From an uncultured Roseburia sp. (GTDB lineage: Bacteria; Bacillota; Clostridia; Lachnospirales; Lachnospiraceae): 64,000 bases of DNA. The translations under genes and the position numbers were made by a program. Under the pieces are notes generated by a model. The model was given only the letters and a program-made list of their open reading frames with translations. It did not search any database and was not told the DNA's origin. The stretch lies in assembly GCA_946002055.1 (NCBI GenBank), contig CAMFYL010000002.1:78014-142013 (forward strand), read 5' to 3'. Shown here piece by piece: positions 53,087 to 60,906 of the stretch (the first letter of the stretch is position 1; each line of letters opens with the position of its first letter).

Positions 53087-53809
53087 ATGAACGAAGGGCT
53101 AAATACAAAACCTTCATCAAAGGAAGCAAAGGCAAAGCGTGCGAAAGAGATGCAGGTGAAGCGCAATAAGGCAATCAGAAATCGTTTGATTGCGCTCTGT
53201 GTGATCGCTGTGGCAGTGATTGGAGCTGTGGCATTTTTCGTGTGTAAGATGCTGGGAGTCTTTGATAAGCAAACTGAAGTTAGCACACTTACACTGACTG
53301 ACGATGGCAAAGTGATTTGCGAAGAAGTAACTACGTTTGATGAGAGTTTTTATGATAAAGGAGAACTGAAGAAGTTCATAAAGACCGAAATTGATAAATA
53401 CAATCAAAAGGCCGGTTCCGGTAAAGTGAAGCTTGATACCTTAAAGGTTTCAGGTAAAACTGCATATGCTAAGACAATCTACGCATCTTGTGAGGATTAC
53501 CAGGCATTTACCGGCATTGATGTATATGCAGGCACTGTAAAAAAGGCTAAGAAGTCATATGATTTCCAGGATGCATTTGTCACTGTAAAAGAGGGTGTGA
53601 AGGGCACACAGGCAGAGACCCTTGACATTACCTCACAGGGCAAGCTGAAAGTGTTGATTGTCAAAGAGAATATCAATGTGGTTGTTCCCGGGGAAATCAT
53701 CTACGTTTCCGATGGTGCTACCACCATGGTGGACAAGAACACAGTGTCCATCGCCCAGCCGGATGGCAACCAGGACGCAACCCAGTTGACCTATATTTTG
53801 TATAAGTAG
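53087..53809 (+). CDS. Membrane-anchored protein, unknown
   Basis: This 240-residue protein has a charged N-terminus rich in Lys/Arg/Ala (residues 1-30, KPSSKEAKAKRAKEMQVKRNK). One hydrophobic helix at about 33-55 follows (LIALCVIAVAVIGAVAFFVC), with an extracellular domain of about 185 residues rich in Lys, Thr and Val. Its beta-rich text (TLTLTDDGKVICEEVTTFDESFYDKGELKKF) recurs in Lachnospiraceae surface proteins, but I cannot name a family. ATG 53087 follows ACGAGGTG. It is a single-gene unit with its own promoter. Confidence 0.75.
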   Translation: MNEGLNTKPSSKEAKAKRAKEMQVKRNKAIRNRLIALCVIAVAVIGAVAFFVCKMLGVFDKQTEVSTLTLTDDGKVICEEVTTFDESFYDKGELKKFIKTEIDKYNQKAGSGKVKLDTLKVSGKTAYAKTIYASCEDYQAFTGIDVYAGTVKKAKKSYDFQDAFVTVKEGVKGTQAETLDITSQGKLKVLIVKENINVVVPGEIIYVSDGATTMVDKNTVSIAQPDGNQDATQLTYILYK

Positions 53810-53815
53810 GGTGGT

Positions 53816-53844
53816 TTGCTACTTGGTTTTTAACGATGTAACAT
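53816..53844 (+). promoter_or_regulatory. Possible promoter ahead of structured element C and glyS
   Basis: TTGCTA (53816-53821) and TAACAT (53839-53844) are 17 bases apart and end just before the outer arm of the hairpin element. If active, the element would be transcribed as the 5' leader of glyS. Confidence 0.4.
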
Positions 53845-53846
53845 AA

Positions 53847-53991
53847 GTTGTACCCGGTAACTCTTCTGGATGTGGGGTACTTTGGTCGCGGTCGGTACTT
53901 ATGTGGTGCTTTGGCAGCACATTATGTACCGCTACCAGCGACCAGTAGCGAAAGCGTGCCCTACATGCAGAATGAGTTATCTGGGTGCAAC
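53847..53991 (+). ncRNA. Structured hairpin element C, leader of glyS
   Basis: The outer arms 53847-53874 and 53961-53991 are complementary with small gaps. The core 53875-53961 is closed by GGGTAC/GTGCCC. TGGTCGC (53883-53889) pairs with GCGACCA (53938-53944) and CGGTAC with GTACCG (53927-53932). ATGTGGTGC pairs with GCAGCACAT at the tip. A CT bulge is at 53933-53934, and the mini-hairpin GC-GAAA-GC at 53948-53955 is followed by GTG. Relative to element A the TGG-CGC/GCG-CCA helix shows compensating changes. It ends 34 bases before the glyS ATG. It does not contain the T-box sequence expected for an aminoacyl-tRNA synthetase leader. Confidence 0.78.
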
Positions 53992-54025
53992 GTAGAGTAT
54001 ATATAGATAGAGAGAGGAAAAAGTT

Positions 54026-55423
54026 ATGGAAAAGACAATGGACAAGATTGTGGCTTTGTGTAAGTCAAGAGGTTTTGTATATCCGGGTTCTGAGATTTAT
54101 GGAGGTTTGGCTAACAGCTGGGATTACGGTAATCTTGGTGTGGAGCTGAAGAATAATATTAAGAAGGCATGGTGGCAGAAGTTTGTGCAGGAGAACCCTT
54201 ACAACGTAGGTATTGATAGTGCCATCATTATGAATCCACAGACATGGGTGGCTTCCGGACATCTTGGAGGTTTTTCGGATCCATTGATGGATTGTAGAGA
54301 GTGTCATGAGAGATTTCGTGCAGATAAGATTATTGAGGATTTTGCAGCAGAAAATGGGATTGAGCTTGAGACTTCAGTAGATGGTTGGTCGACAGATGAG
54401 ATGATGGGATTCATTAAGGAGCACAGTGTTCCATGTCCAACCTGTGGCAAGCATGACTTTACAGATATCCGTCAGTTTAACTTAATGTTCAAGAGTTTTA
54501 TGGGTGTAACTGAGGATGCTAAGAATACGGTATACCTTCGTCCTGAGACGGCACAGGGTATTTTCGTTAATTTCAAGAATGTGCAGCGTACATCAAGAAA
54601 GAAGCTTCCATTTGGTATCGGTCAGATTGGAAAGTCTTTCCGTAACGAGATTACACCGGGTAACTTTATTTTCCGTACAAGAGAGTTTGAGCAGATGGAG
54701 CTTGAATTCTTCTGTGAGCCGGGAACAGACCTTGAGTGGTTTCAGTACTGGAGAGGCTTCTGCCGTGATTGGCTGTTGTCTCTTGGTATGAAGGAAGAGG
54801 AACTTCGTCTTCGTGACCATGATCCGGCTGAGTTGGCATTTTACTCTAAGGGAACAACAGACATTGAGTTCTTATTCCCATTTGGATGGGGTGAGCTTTG
54901 GGGTATTGCCGATCGTACCGATTACGATTTGACACAGCATCAGAATACATCCGGTCAGGATCTGACATACTTCGATGATGTTAAGGGCGAGAGATATGTG
55001 CCATATGTTATTGAGCCATCCTTGGGGGCTGACCGTATCTTGCTTGCATTTCTTTGTGCAGCGTATGATGAGGAGAATATCGGCACAGAAGAGAAGCCGG
55101 ATATGAGAACCGTGCTTCATTTACATCCGGTGTTGGCACCGGTTAAGATTGGTGTGTTGCCACTTTCCAAGAAGTTAAATGAGGGTGCTGAGAAGGTGTT
55201 TGCCCAGTTGTCTAAGAAGTACAACTGTGAGTTTGACGACAGAGGTAACATCGGTAAGCGTTATCGTCGCCAGGACGAGATTGGTACACCATTCTGTGTA
55301 ACATATGATTTCGAGTCAGAAGAGGATGGTGCAGTTACTGTCCGTGACCGTGATACCATGGAGCAGGAGCGTATCAAGATTGAGGATTTAGAGAGCTATT
55401 TTGCCAAGAAATTTGAGTGGTAA
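54026..55423 (+). CDS. glyS: Glycyl-tRNA synthetase, homodimeric type
   Basis: This 465-residue class II synthetase is of the alpha2 (eukaryote/Gram-positive) type. Near the N-terminus, [31 protein letters not shown] is the motif 1 region. Zinc-site cysteines appear in DCRECH and [23 protein letters not shown] is motif 2 entry and [17 protein letters not shown] motif 3. The C-terminal anticodon-binding domain starts near [11 protein letters not shown]. The length is typical. AGAGAGAGGAAAAAG precedes the ATG. No T-box was seen in the leader; the structured element C occupies that place. Confidence 0.96.
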   Translation: MEKTMDKIVALCKSRGFVYPGSEIYGGLANSWDYGNLGVELKNNIKKAWWQKFVQENPYNVGIDSAIIMNPQTWVASGHLGGFSDPLMDCRECHERFRADKIIEDFAAENGIELETSVDGWSTDEMMGFIKEHSVPCPTCGKHDFTDIRQFNLMFKSFMGVTEDAKNTVYLRPETAQGIFVNFKNVQRTSRKKLPFGIGQIGKSFRNEITPGNFIFRTREFEQMELEFFCEPGTDLEWFQYWRGFCRDWLLSLGMKEEELRLRDHDPAELAFYSKGTTDIEFLFPFGWGELWGIADRTDYDLTQHQNTSGQDLTYFDDVKGERYVPYVIEPSLGADRILLAFLCAAYDEENIGTEEKPDMRTVLHLHPVLAPVKIGVLPLSKKLNEGAEKVFAQLSKKYNCEFDDRGNIGKRYRRQDEIGTPFCVTYDFESEEDGAVTVRDRDTMEQERIKIEDLESYFAKKFEW

Positions 55424-55439
55424 TTCTATAACGTATGGA

Positions 55440-55477
55440 AACTGTCATTTCAGTGTGCTGAAATGGCAGTTTTTTTG
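55440..55477 (+). terminator. Rho-independent terminator of glyS
   Basis: A 14-bp stem AACTGTCATTTCAG (55440-55453) / CTGAAATGGCAGTT with a TGTG loop, followed by a T run. It is one of the strongest terminators in the window. Confidence 0.92.
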
Positions 55478-55498
55478 TGGAAAAAACAGAAAAAAACA

Positions 55499-55526
55499 TT
55501 GATAAATTGCCAAATTATGATAAAAT
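55499..55526 (+). promoter_or_regulatory. Promoter of ppdK
   Basis: TTGATA (55499-55504) and TAAAAT (55521-55526) are 16 bases apart, 90 bases before the ppdK ATG, in an A/T-rich stretch following the glyS terminator. Confidence 0.65.
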
Positions 55527-55615
55527 TGATAAGGACGCTTAGCGTCAGGAATGAAGTAATCAGTAAGATGAAATTCAAAGCTGTTACGAATTATGTGTTT
55601 TAGGAGGAAAAAAAG

Positions 55616-58252
55616 ATGGCAAACAAATGGGTCTACACCTTCGCTGAAGGTAACATGTCCATGAGAAACCTTCTTGGTGGTAAGGGTGCAAACCTTGCAG
55701 AGATGACTGAAATCGGTCTTCCGGTACCACAGGGTTTCACAATCACAACAGAGGCTTGTACTCAGTACTATGAGGACGGTCGTAAGATCAATGACGAGAT
55801 TATGTCACAGGCTATGGAAGGTGTAGCTTGGATGGAGAAGGTAAACGGTAAGAAGTTTGGTGATCTCGAGAATCCACTTCTTGTTTCTGTTCGTTCCGGT
55901 GCTCGTGCTTCAATGCCGGGTATGATGGATACAATCCTTAACCTTGGTTTGAATGACGAAGTAGTAGAGGCTATGATCAAGGGTAACCCAGATCCAGCTT
56001 TCGAGCGTTTCGTTTACGATTCATATAGAAGATTTATCCAGATGTTCTCTGACGTTGTTATGGAAGTTGGTAAGAAGTATTTCGAGCAGCTTATCGACGA
56101 GATGAAGGAGAAGAAGGGTGTTCAGTTCGACGTAGAACTTACAGCAGCTGACCTTAAGGAATTGGCTGGACAGTTCAAGGCTGAGTACAAGAACCAGATC
56201 GGTGAAGACTTCCCTTCAGATCCAGTAGAGCAGTTGAAGTTGGCTATTGAGGCTGTATTTAAGTCATGGGATAACCCACGTGCTAACGTATACCGCCGTG
56301 ACAACGATATCCCATACTCTTGGGGTACAGCTGTTAACGTAATGCCAATGGTATTCGGTAACTTGAATGATAAGTCAGGTACTGGTGTTGCATTTACTCG
56401 TGACCCAGCTACCGGTGAGAATAAGTTGATGGGTGAGTTCCTTATCAACGCACAGGGCGAGGACGTAGTTGCCGGTGTTCGTACACCAATGCCAATCGCT
56501 GAGATGGAAGAGAAGTTCCCAGAGGCATATGCTCAGTTCATCGAAGTATGTGAGACTCTTGAGAACCACTACCATGACATGCAGGATATGGAGTTCACAA
56601 TTGAGAACGAGAAGTTGTACATGCTTCAGTGCCGTAACGGTAAGAGAACAGCTCCAGCTGCTCTTAAGATTGCATGTGATTTGGTTGATGAAGGACATAA
56701 GACAGAGGAAGAAGCAGTTGCTATGATCGATCCTCGTAACTTAGATACACTTCTTCACCCACAGTTCGACGCAGCATCTTTGAAGTCTGCTACACCAATC
56801 GGTAAGGGTCTTGGAGCTTCTCCGGGAGCTGCTTGCGGTAAGGTTGTATTTACAGCAGATGACGCTGTAGAATGGGCTGAGAGAGGCGAGAAGGTTGTTC
56901 TTGTTCGTCTTGAGACATCTCCAGAAGATATTACAGGTATGAAGGCTGCTCAGGGTATCTTGACAGTTCGTGGTGGTATGACATCTCACGCTGCTGTAGT
57001 TGCTCGTGGTATGGGTACTTGCTGTGTATCTGGTTGTGGCGATATCAACATGGATGAGGAGAACAAGAAGTTCACATTGGCTGGTCAGACATTTACAGAG
57101 GGATCTGAGATCTCTATCGATGGTACAACAGGTAACATCTACGCTGGTTTGATCCCAACTGTTGATGCAACAATCGCTGGTGAGTTCGGCCGCGTTATGG
57201 CTTGGGCTGACAAGATTAGAACTCTTAAGGTTCGTACAAATGCAGATACTCCTGCAGATGCTAAGAAGGCTCGTGAGCTTGGTGCAGAAGGTATCGGTCT
57301 TTGCCGTACAGAGCATATGTTCTTCGAGGAAGACAGAATTGCTGCTTTCCGTGAGATGATCTGTGCAGATACAGTAGAAGAAAGAGAAGCTGCTCTTGAG
57401 AAGATTCTTCCATATCAGCAGGGAGACTTCAAGGCACTTTATGAAGCATTGGAAGGATGCCCAGTTACCATTCGTTTCTTGGATCCACCACTTCATGAGT
57501 TCGTTCCTACAGAGGAAGCTGACATTAAGAAGTTGGCTGACGCTCAGGGCAAGAGTGTAGAAGACATTAAGGCAATCATCGACAGCTTACATGAGTTCAA
57601 CCCAATGATGGGTCACAGAGGATGCCGTCTTGCTGTAACATATCCGGAAATTGCTAAGATGCAGACTAAGGCTGTTATCCGTGCAGCAATCGAAGTTCAG
57701 AAGGCACATGCTGACTGGAACGTTAAGCCTGAAATCATGATTCCACTTGTATGTGAAATCGAAGAGCTTAAGAATGTTAAGAAGGTAGTAGTAGAGACAG
57801 CTGACGCTGAAATCGCTGCTGCTGGTGTTAACTTAGAGTACGAAGTTGGTACAATGATCGAGATCCCAAGAGCTGCTCTTACAGCTGATGAGATCGCTAC
57901 AGAAGCTGATTTCTTCTGCTTCGGTACAAACGACTTGACTCAGATGACATTTGGATTCTCTCGTGACGATGCTGGTAAGTTCTTGGATGCTTACTATGAT
58001 GCTAAGATCTTCGAGAACGATCCATTTGCTAAGTTGGATCAGAACGGTGTTGGTAAGTTAATGGAGACAGCTATCAAGCTTGGTAAGCCTGTTAATCCTA
58101 ACCTTCACATCGGTATCTGTGGTGAGCACGGTGGAGATCCTTCATCTGTTGAGTTCTGCCACAAGATTGGTCTTGACTATGTGTCATGTTCACCATTCCG
58201 TGTGCCAATCGCAAGACTTGCTGCAGCTCAGGCTGTAATTAACAACAAGTAA
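55616..58252 (+). CDS. ppdK: Pyruvate, phosphate dikinase
   Basis: This 878-residue enzyme interconverts pyruvate + ATP + phosphate with PEP + AMP + PPi, a central step of PPi-linked glycolysis in anaerobes. The N-terminal nucleotide-binding domain has GGKGANLAEMTEIGLPVPQGF. The phosphohistidine is H458 in GGMTSHAAVVARGMG. The C-terminal PEP/pyruvate barrel has GLCRTEHMFF, MMGHRGCRLAVTYPEI and the catalytic cysteine in GICGEHGGDP. Codon use is strongly biased to GGT, CGT, AAG, AAC and TTC, more than in its neighbours, indicating high expression. GGAGG precedes the ATG. The unit is monocistronic. Confidence 0.97.
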   Translation: MANKWVYTFAEGNMSMRNLLGGKGANLAEMTEIGLPVPQGFTITTEACTQYYEDGRKINDEIMSQAMEGVAWMEKVNGKKFGDLENPLLVSVRSGARASMPGMMDTILNLGLNDEVVEAMIKGNPDPAFERFVYDSYRRFIQMFSDVVMEVGKKYFEQLIDEMKEKKGVQFDVELTAADLKELAGQFKAEYKNQIGEDFPSDPVEQLKLAIEAVFKSWDNPRANVYRRDNDIPYSWGTAVNVMPMVFGNLNDKSGTGVAFTRDPATGENKLMGEFLINAQGEDVVAGVRTPMPIAEMEEKFPEAYAQFIEVCETLENHYHDMQDMEFTIENEKLYMLQCRNGKRTAPAALKIACDLVDEGHKTEEEAVAMIDPRNLDTLLHPQFDAASLKSATPIGKGLGASPGAACGKVVFTADDAVEWAERGEKVVLVRLETSPEDITGMKAAQGILTVRGGMTSHAAVVARGMGTCCVSGCGDINMDEENKKFTLAGQTFTEGSEISIDGTTGNIYAGLIPTVDATIAGEFGRVMAWADKIRTLKVRTNADTPADAKKARELGAEGIGLCRTEHMFFEEDRIAAFREMICADTVEEREAALEKILPYQQGDFKALYEALEGCPVTIRFLDPPLHEFVPTEEADIKKLADAQGKSVEDIKAIIDSLHEFNPMMGHRGCRLAVTYPEIAKMQTKAVIRAAIEVQKAHADWNVKPEIMIPLVCEIEELKNVKKVVVETADAEIAAAGVNLEYEVGTMIEIPRAALTADEIATEADFFCFGTNDLTQMTFGFSRDDAGKFLDAYYDAKIFENDPFAKLDQNGVGKLMETAIKLGKPVNPNLHIGICGEHGGDPSSVEFCHKIGLDYVSCSPFRVPIARLAAAQAVINNK

Positions 58253-58273
58253 TTATTGCATTCGTGCATAATA

Positions 58274-58304
58274 AATCGCCCCGCATTTTGCGGGGCGATT
58301 TTTT
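58274..58304 (+). terminator. Rho-independent terminator of ppdK
   Basis: A perfect 11-bp GC-rich stem AATCGCCCCGC (58274-58284) / GCGGGGCGATT (58290-58300) with a 5-base loop runs into T residues. A REP-like repeat begins at the next base. Confidence 0.93.
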
Positions 58305-58355
58305 GTGCCATTAGGGACGGATACTAATGGCATGCAGGTCTGTTCCCAATGGCTC
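58305..58355 (-). repeat. REP-like palindromic repeat, copy 3 (inverted)
   Basis: GCCATTAG (58307-58314) / CTAATGGC (58324-58331) encloses 9 bases, and a half unit ending AATGGCTC follows at 58341-58355. Read on the minus strand it aligns with copy 1 (525-573) along almost its full length and with the last unit of copy 2. It abuts the ppdK terminator. Confidence 0.78.
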
Positions 58356-58459
58356 CGGATAGATACCTGCTTGACAATTAGAAATGGTTGATATGAGACT
58401 TTTATTTTGAATGTACGTATATCACTTTGATGCAAATCCTTTCTCTTTCATAAATTATA

Positions 58460-58488
58460 TTGATAAATCCCTGATTTTCACATATAAT
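58460..58488 (+). promoter_or_regulatory. Promoter of the RelB/PIN module
   Basis: TTGATA (58460-58465) and a perfect TATAAT (58483-58488) are 17 bases apart, 54 bases before the antitoxin ATG at 58542. Confidence 0.75.
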
Positions 58489-58541
58489 ATTACAAACACA
58501 TGCAAAACAACTACACAAAGTATGGTGAAGGAGGAATTGTT

Positions 58542-58838
58542 ATGGCAGAACAGGTATTGATTCAATTTCGTGCAGATAAAGCATTAAAACAGGAGGTTGC
58601 AGAGATTTACGAGAGTCTTGGTATGGATTTACCAACAGCTTTCCGCATGTTTATGACTAGAAGTAAGATGGTTAAAGGGCTTCCATTTGAGGCGACATTA
58701 CCAGACACAACTATTACAAGGGCAGAGGCTAAGAATGCATTCTATGAGCTGAGAGAGCAGGCTGCTGATGTGCCAGAGATGTCTCTTGATGAAATTAATG
58801 CTGAAATATCAGCTGTTAGAGCTGAAAGAAAAAGGTAA
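58542..58838 (+). CDS. RelB/DinJ-family antitoxin
   Basis: This 98-residue protein has an N-terminal ribbon-helix-helix DNA-binding segment, VLIQFRADKALKQEVAEIYESLGMDLPTAFRMFM, typical of RelB/DinJ antitoxins. A C-terminal region (EMSLDEINAEISAVRAERKR) would wrap the toxin. It begins at ATG 58542 after GAAGGAGG; the ATG at 58500 lacks a ribosome binding site. It precedes the PIN toxin by 6 bases and should autoregulate the pair from the promoter at 58460. Confidence 0.88.
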   Translation: MAEQVLIQFRADKALKQEVAEIYESLGMDLPTAFRMFMTRSKMVKGLPFEATLPDTTITRAEAKNAFYELREQAADVPEMSLDEINAEISAVRAERKR

Positions 58839-58844
58839 GTGCTT

Positions 58845-59276
58845 ATGGTGTATTATGCAGTTATAGATACAAACGTTTTCATTTCAGCCTTGCTTTCAAA
58901 ACGAGCAGATGCGGCAACAGTACGAGTATTAGATGCAATGTTTGATGGTAAAATTGTACCGTTGTATCATGAGGATATTTTGGCGGAATATGATGAAGTG
59001 CTCCATAGAAGCAAGTTTCATTTTAAAGAAGAGACAATCCAGCTGGTTATAAATTCAGTGAAGCAATATGGTGTGGAAGTGTTTCCAAAACCTACAGGTG
59101 AGATACTGGTTGACATGGATGATTTGGTATTTTATGAGGTTGCTATGGAGAAGAGAGATGATGATGCCTATTTGGTAACAGGTAATCAGAAGCATTATCC
59201 GATAAAGGACTTTATTGTAACACCAGCTGAAATGATGGAGATTATTGATAGCAGTTACGAATGTAGTAGAAGATAG
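58845..59276 (+). CDS. PIN-domain toxin (COG1569-like)
   Basis: This 143-residue RNase-like toxin carries the PIN acidic set: D8 in VIDTNVFISALLSK, a glutamate in EDILAEYDEVLHRSKF and the aspartates in EKRDDDAYLVTGNQKHYP. The fold ends with the typical IVTPAEMMEII. This is the 'putative toxin component, PIN family' type whose members cleave RNA. ATG 58845 is used, with AAAGG 9 bases upstream; a GTG at 58839 is possible. The partner is a RelB-type antitoxin rather than an AbrB or VapB protein. Confidence 0.85.
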   Translation: MVYYAVIDTNVFISALLSKRADAATVRVLDAMFDGKIVPLYHEDILAEYDEVLHRSKFHFKEETIQLVINSVKQYGVEVFPKPTGEILVDMDDLVFYEVAMEKRDDDAYLVTGNQKHYPIKDFIVTPAEMMEIIDSSYECSRR

Positions 59277-59301
59277 AATAATGATTCGTGGAGGTGTAAG
59301 G

Positions 59302-59583
59302 ATGAAAAAGAATGTGATATGTATTCTCATGTTGATAGCAGTCGTGGCTTTGGCAATTTGCTCGTGGTTTGTTTTGCCGGATGTTGTGACAGTGCAGATC
59401 AATCATAAGGGACAGGCTACCAACGCATTGCCAAAGGCTCTTGCAATTGCAATTCCAACCATAATCACATTTGCCGGTTCTATATGGCAAATGTGGTGGA
59501 AGGACGAGAAAAATGTAAAAGGGTATGTTGTTGCCATAGTTGGAATCTTTGTGATGATAGCAACGGTTTTATTTAACAGATAA
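59302..59583 (+). CDS. DUF1648-type small membrane protein
   Basis: This 93-residue protein has three hydrophobic segments (about 6-25, 45-60, 72-90). The hallmark of DUF1648 (found in SdpI immunity proteins) is in the loop after the first helix: LPDVVTVQINHKGQATNALPK, i.e. LPxxV-hydrophobic-H/N-x-x-G-x-A. It is much shorter than SdpI and lacks its second half. GTGGAGG at 59289-59295 supports ATG 59302 rather than 59281. It lies between the toxin-antitoxin pair and maf, transcribed in the same direction. An immunity-like role is only a guess. Confidence 0.7.
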   Translation: MKKNVICILMLIAVVALAICSWFVLPDVVTVQINHKGQATNALPKALAIAIPTIITFAGSIWQMWWKDEKNVKGYVVAIVGIFVMIATVLFNR

Positions 59584-59626
59584 ATGGAAACATAGATGAT
59601 GCAAGATAAACATTTAGGGGAAAACA

Positions 59627-60271
59627 ATGAAAAATCAAATCAAGTACATTTTGGCATCCAATTCGCCACGAAGGCGCCGGCTTTTAGGACAAATGGGAAT
59701 TGATTTTGAGGTACAGGCTTATGATGTGGATGAATCCACATCGCTCACAGATCCATCGGAAATCGTCTTGGAACTTTCAAAGAAAAAAGCAGAAGCCTAC
59801 TTCAACCATCTGCCATTGGTAGAATACAATGAGCCGGCCTTGGAACGAATCGTCATAGCGGCAGATACCATTGTATGTGTCGATCAAAAAATTCTTGGCA
59901 AACCGGAGACAAAAGACGAGGCGTATCGTATGTTAAACCTTCTCTCAGGCAAGGTACATCAGGTCTACACGGGTGTGACCATCATATGGATCACACCTAG
60001 CGAGGGCTTAGAAAAACGATGCGATAAATTTACAAAGTCCTTTTACGAAAAGACCGATGTCTTTGTAAAGGAAATGAGCGATCAGGAAATCTGGGACTAC
60101 ATAGCCACGGATGAACCCATGGATAAAGCCGGGGCATACGGCATACAGGGAGTCTTTGCAAAATACATTGACCACATTGAAGGGGATTACAACAACGTGG
60201 TGGGCTTACCAACAGATAGATTGAGAAGAGAGTTGGACAATCTTGCTGATACAGATAACATAGAAAAATAA
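59627..60271 (+). CDS. maf: Maf-family nucleoside triphosphate pyrophosphatase
   Basis: This 214-residue house-cleaning pyrophosphatase hydrolyses dTTP/UTP and modified nucleotides. The N-terminal phosphate-binding motif is SNSPRRRRLLGQMGIDFEV. IVIAADTIVCVDQKILGKPETKDEAYRML carries the catalytic aspartate and lysine, and GKVHQVYTGV and DKAGAYGIQG complete the family pattern. The middle is a little longer than usual (SEGLEKRCDKFTKS). GGGGAAA precedes the ATG. Followed by mgsA 26 bases later. Confidence 0.95.
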   Translation: MKNQIKYILASNSPRRRRLLGQMGIDFEVQAYDVDESTSLTDPSEIVLELSKKKAEAYFNHLPLVEYNEPALERIVIAADTIVCVDQKILGKPETKDEAYRMLNLLSGKVHQVYTGVTIIWITPSEGLEKRCDKFTKSFYEKTDVFVKEMSDQEIWDYIATDEPMDKAGAYGIQGVFAKYIDHIEGDYNNVVGLPTDRLRRELDNLADTDNIEK

Positions 60272-60297
60272 AAAAGAGTTTGATGGAGGAAACGAAG

Positions 60298-60768
60298 ATG
60301 ATTAAATACTTGACAATGACAATTGAAAAACAAAAAAATATTGCGCTGATTGCACATGATGGGAAAAAGGCAGATATGTTGAAATGGTGTATGGACAATA
60401 AGGATATTTTACAGCAACATAACTTGTCAGGAACCGGTACAACGGCGAGAATGATAGCTGATCACGTGGGGCTTACCATAAAGGGATATAACAGCGGTCC
60501 ATTGGGCGGAGATCAGCAGATAGGAGCCAAAATCGTGGAAGGCAAGATTGATATGGTTATCTTTTTCTCAGATCCACTTGCGGCACAACCACATGATCCG
60601 GATGTTAAGGCGCTTTTGAGAATTGCACAGGTATATGACATACCGATTGCAAATAATATAGCAACGGCAGATTTTTTGATTCATTCCACATTGATGAATG
60701 AGCAGTATTCCCATGAGATAGAAAACTTTGAGAATACTGTGAAAGTGAGAGCGCAAGAAATGCAGTAA
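60298..60768 (+). CDS. mgsA: Methylglyoxal synthase
   Basis: This 156-residue enzyme converts dihydroxyacetone phosphate to methylglyoxal, a phosphate-releasing bypass of glycolysis. Characteristic segments are IALIAHDGKKADM, the phosphate site SGTGTTARMI, SGPLGGDQQIGAKI and the catalytic DPLAAQPHDPDVKALLRI, ending with NIATADFLI. The length is standard. GGAGGA at 60285-60290 sits 7 bases before ATG 60298; the upstream TTG/ATG at 60280-60283 overlap that ribosome binding site. Confidence 0.95.
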   Translation: MIKYLTMTIEKQKNIALIAHDGKKADMLKWCMDNKDILQQHNLSGTGTTARMIADHVGLTIKGYNSGPLGGDQQIGAKIVEGKIDMVIFFSDPLAAQPHDPDVKALLRIAQVYDIPIANNIATADFLIHSTLMNEQYSHEIENFENTVKVRAQEMQ

Positions 60769-60822
60769 TGTAAGTATGGAGTATTATCTTTCAATTCAAG
60801 GAAAACAGGCTCTATTTTTATA

Positions 60823-60852
60823 TTGGAAAAACAAAGAAAAATCTTGTATAGT
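60823..60852 (+). promoter_or_regulatory. Probable promoter of the hybrid kinase gene
   Basis: TTGGAA (60823-60828) and TATAGT (60847-60852) are 18 bases apart, 54 bases before the ATG at 60907. Confidence 0.5.
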
Positions 60853-60906
60853 GAATGTATAAGGACAAAGGATATGTAAGGACAAACTTTATGGGGGAGA
60901 CATTAT

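Noticed and set aside
53810-54025. T-box riboswitch upstream of glyS
   Set aside because: Clostridial glyS genes often have one and the region is highly structured, but I find no T-box sequence (AGGGTGGNACCGCG-like), no specifier loop pattern and no terminator before the gene. The structure matches elements A and B instead.
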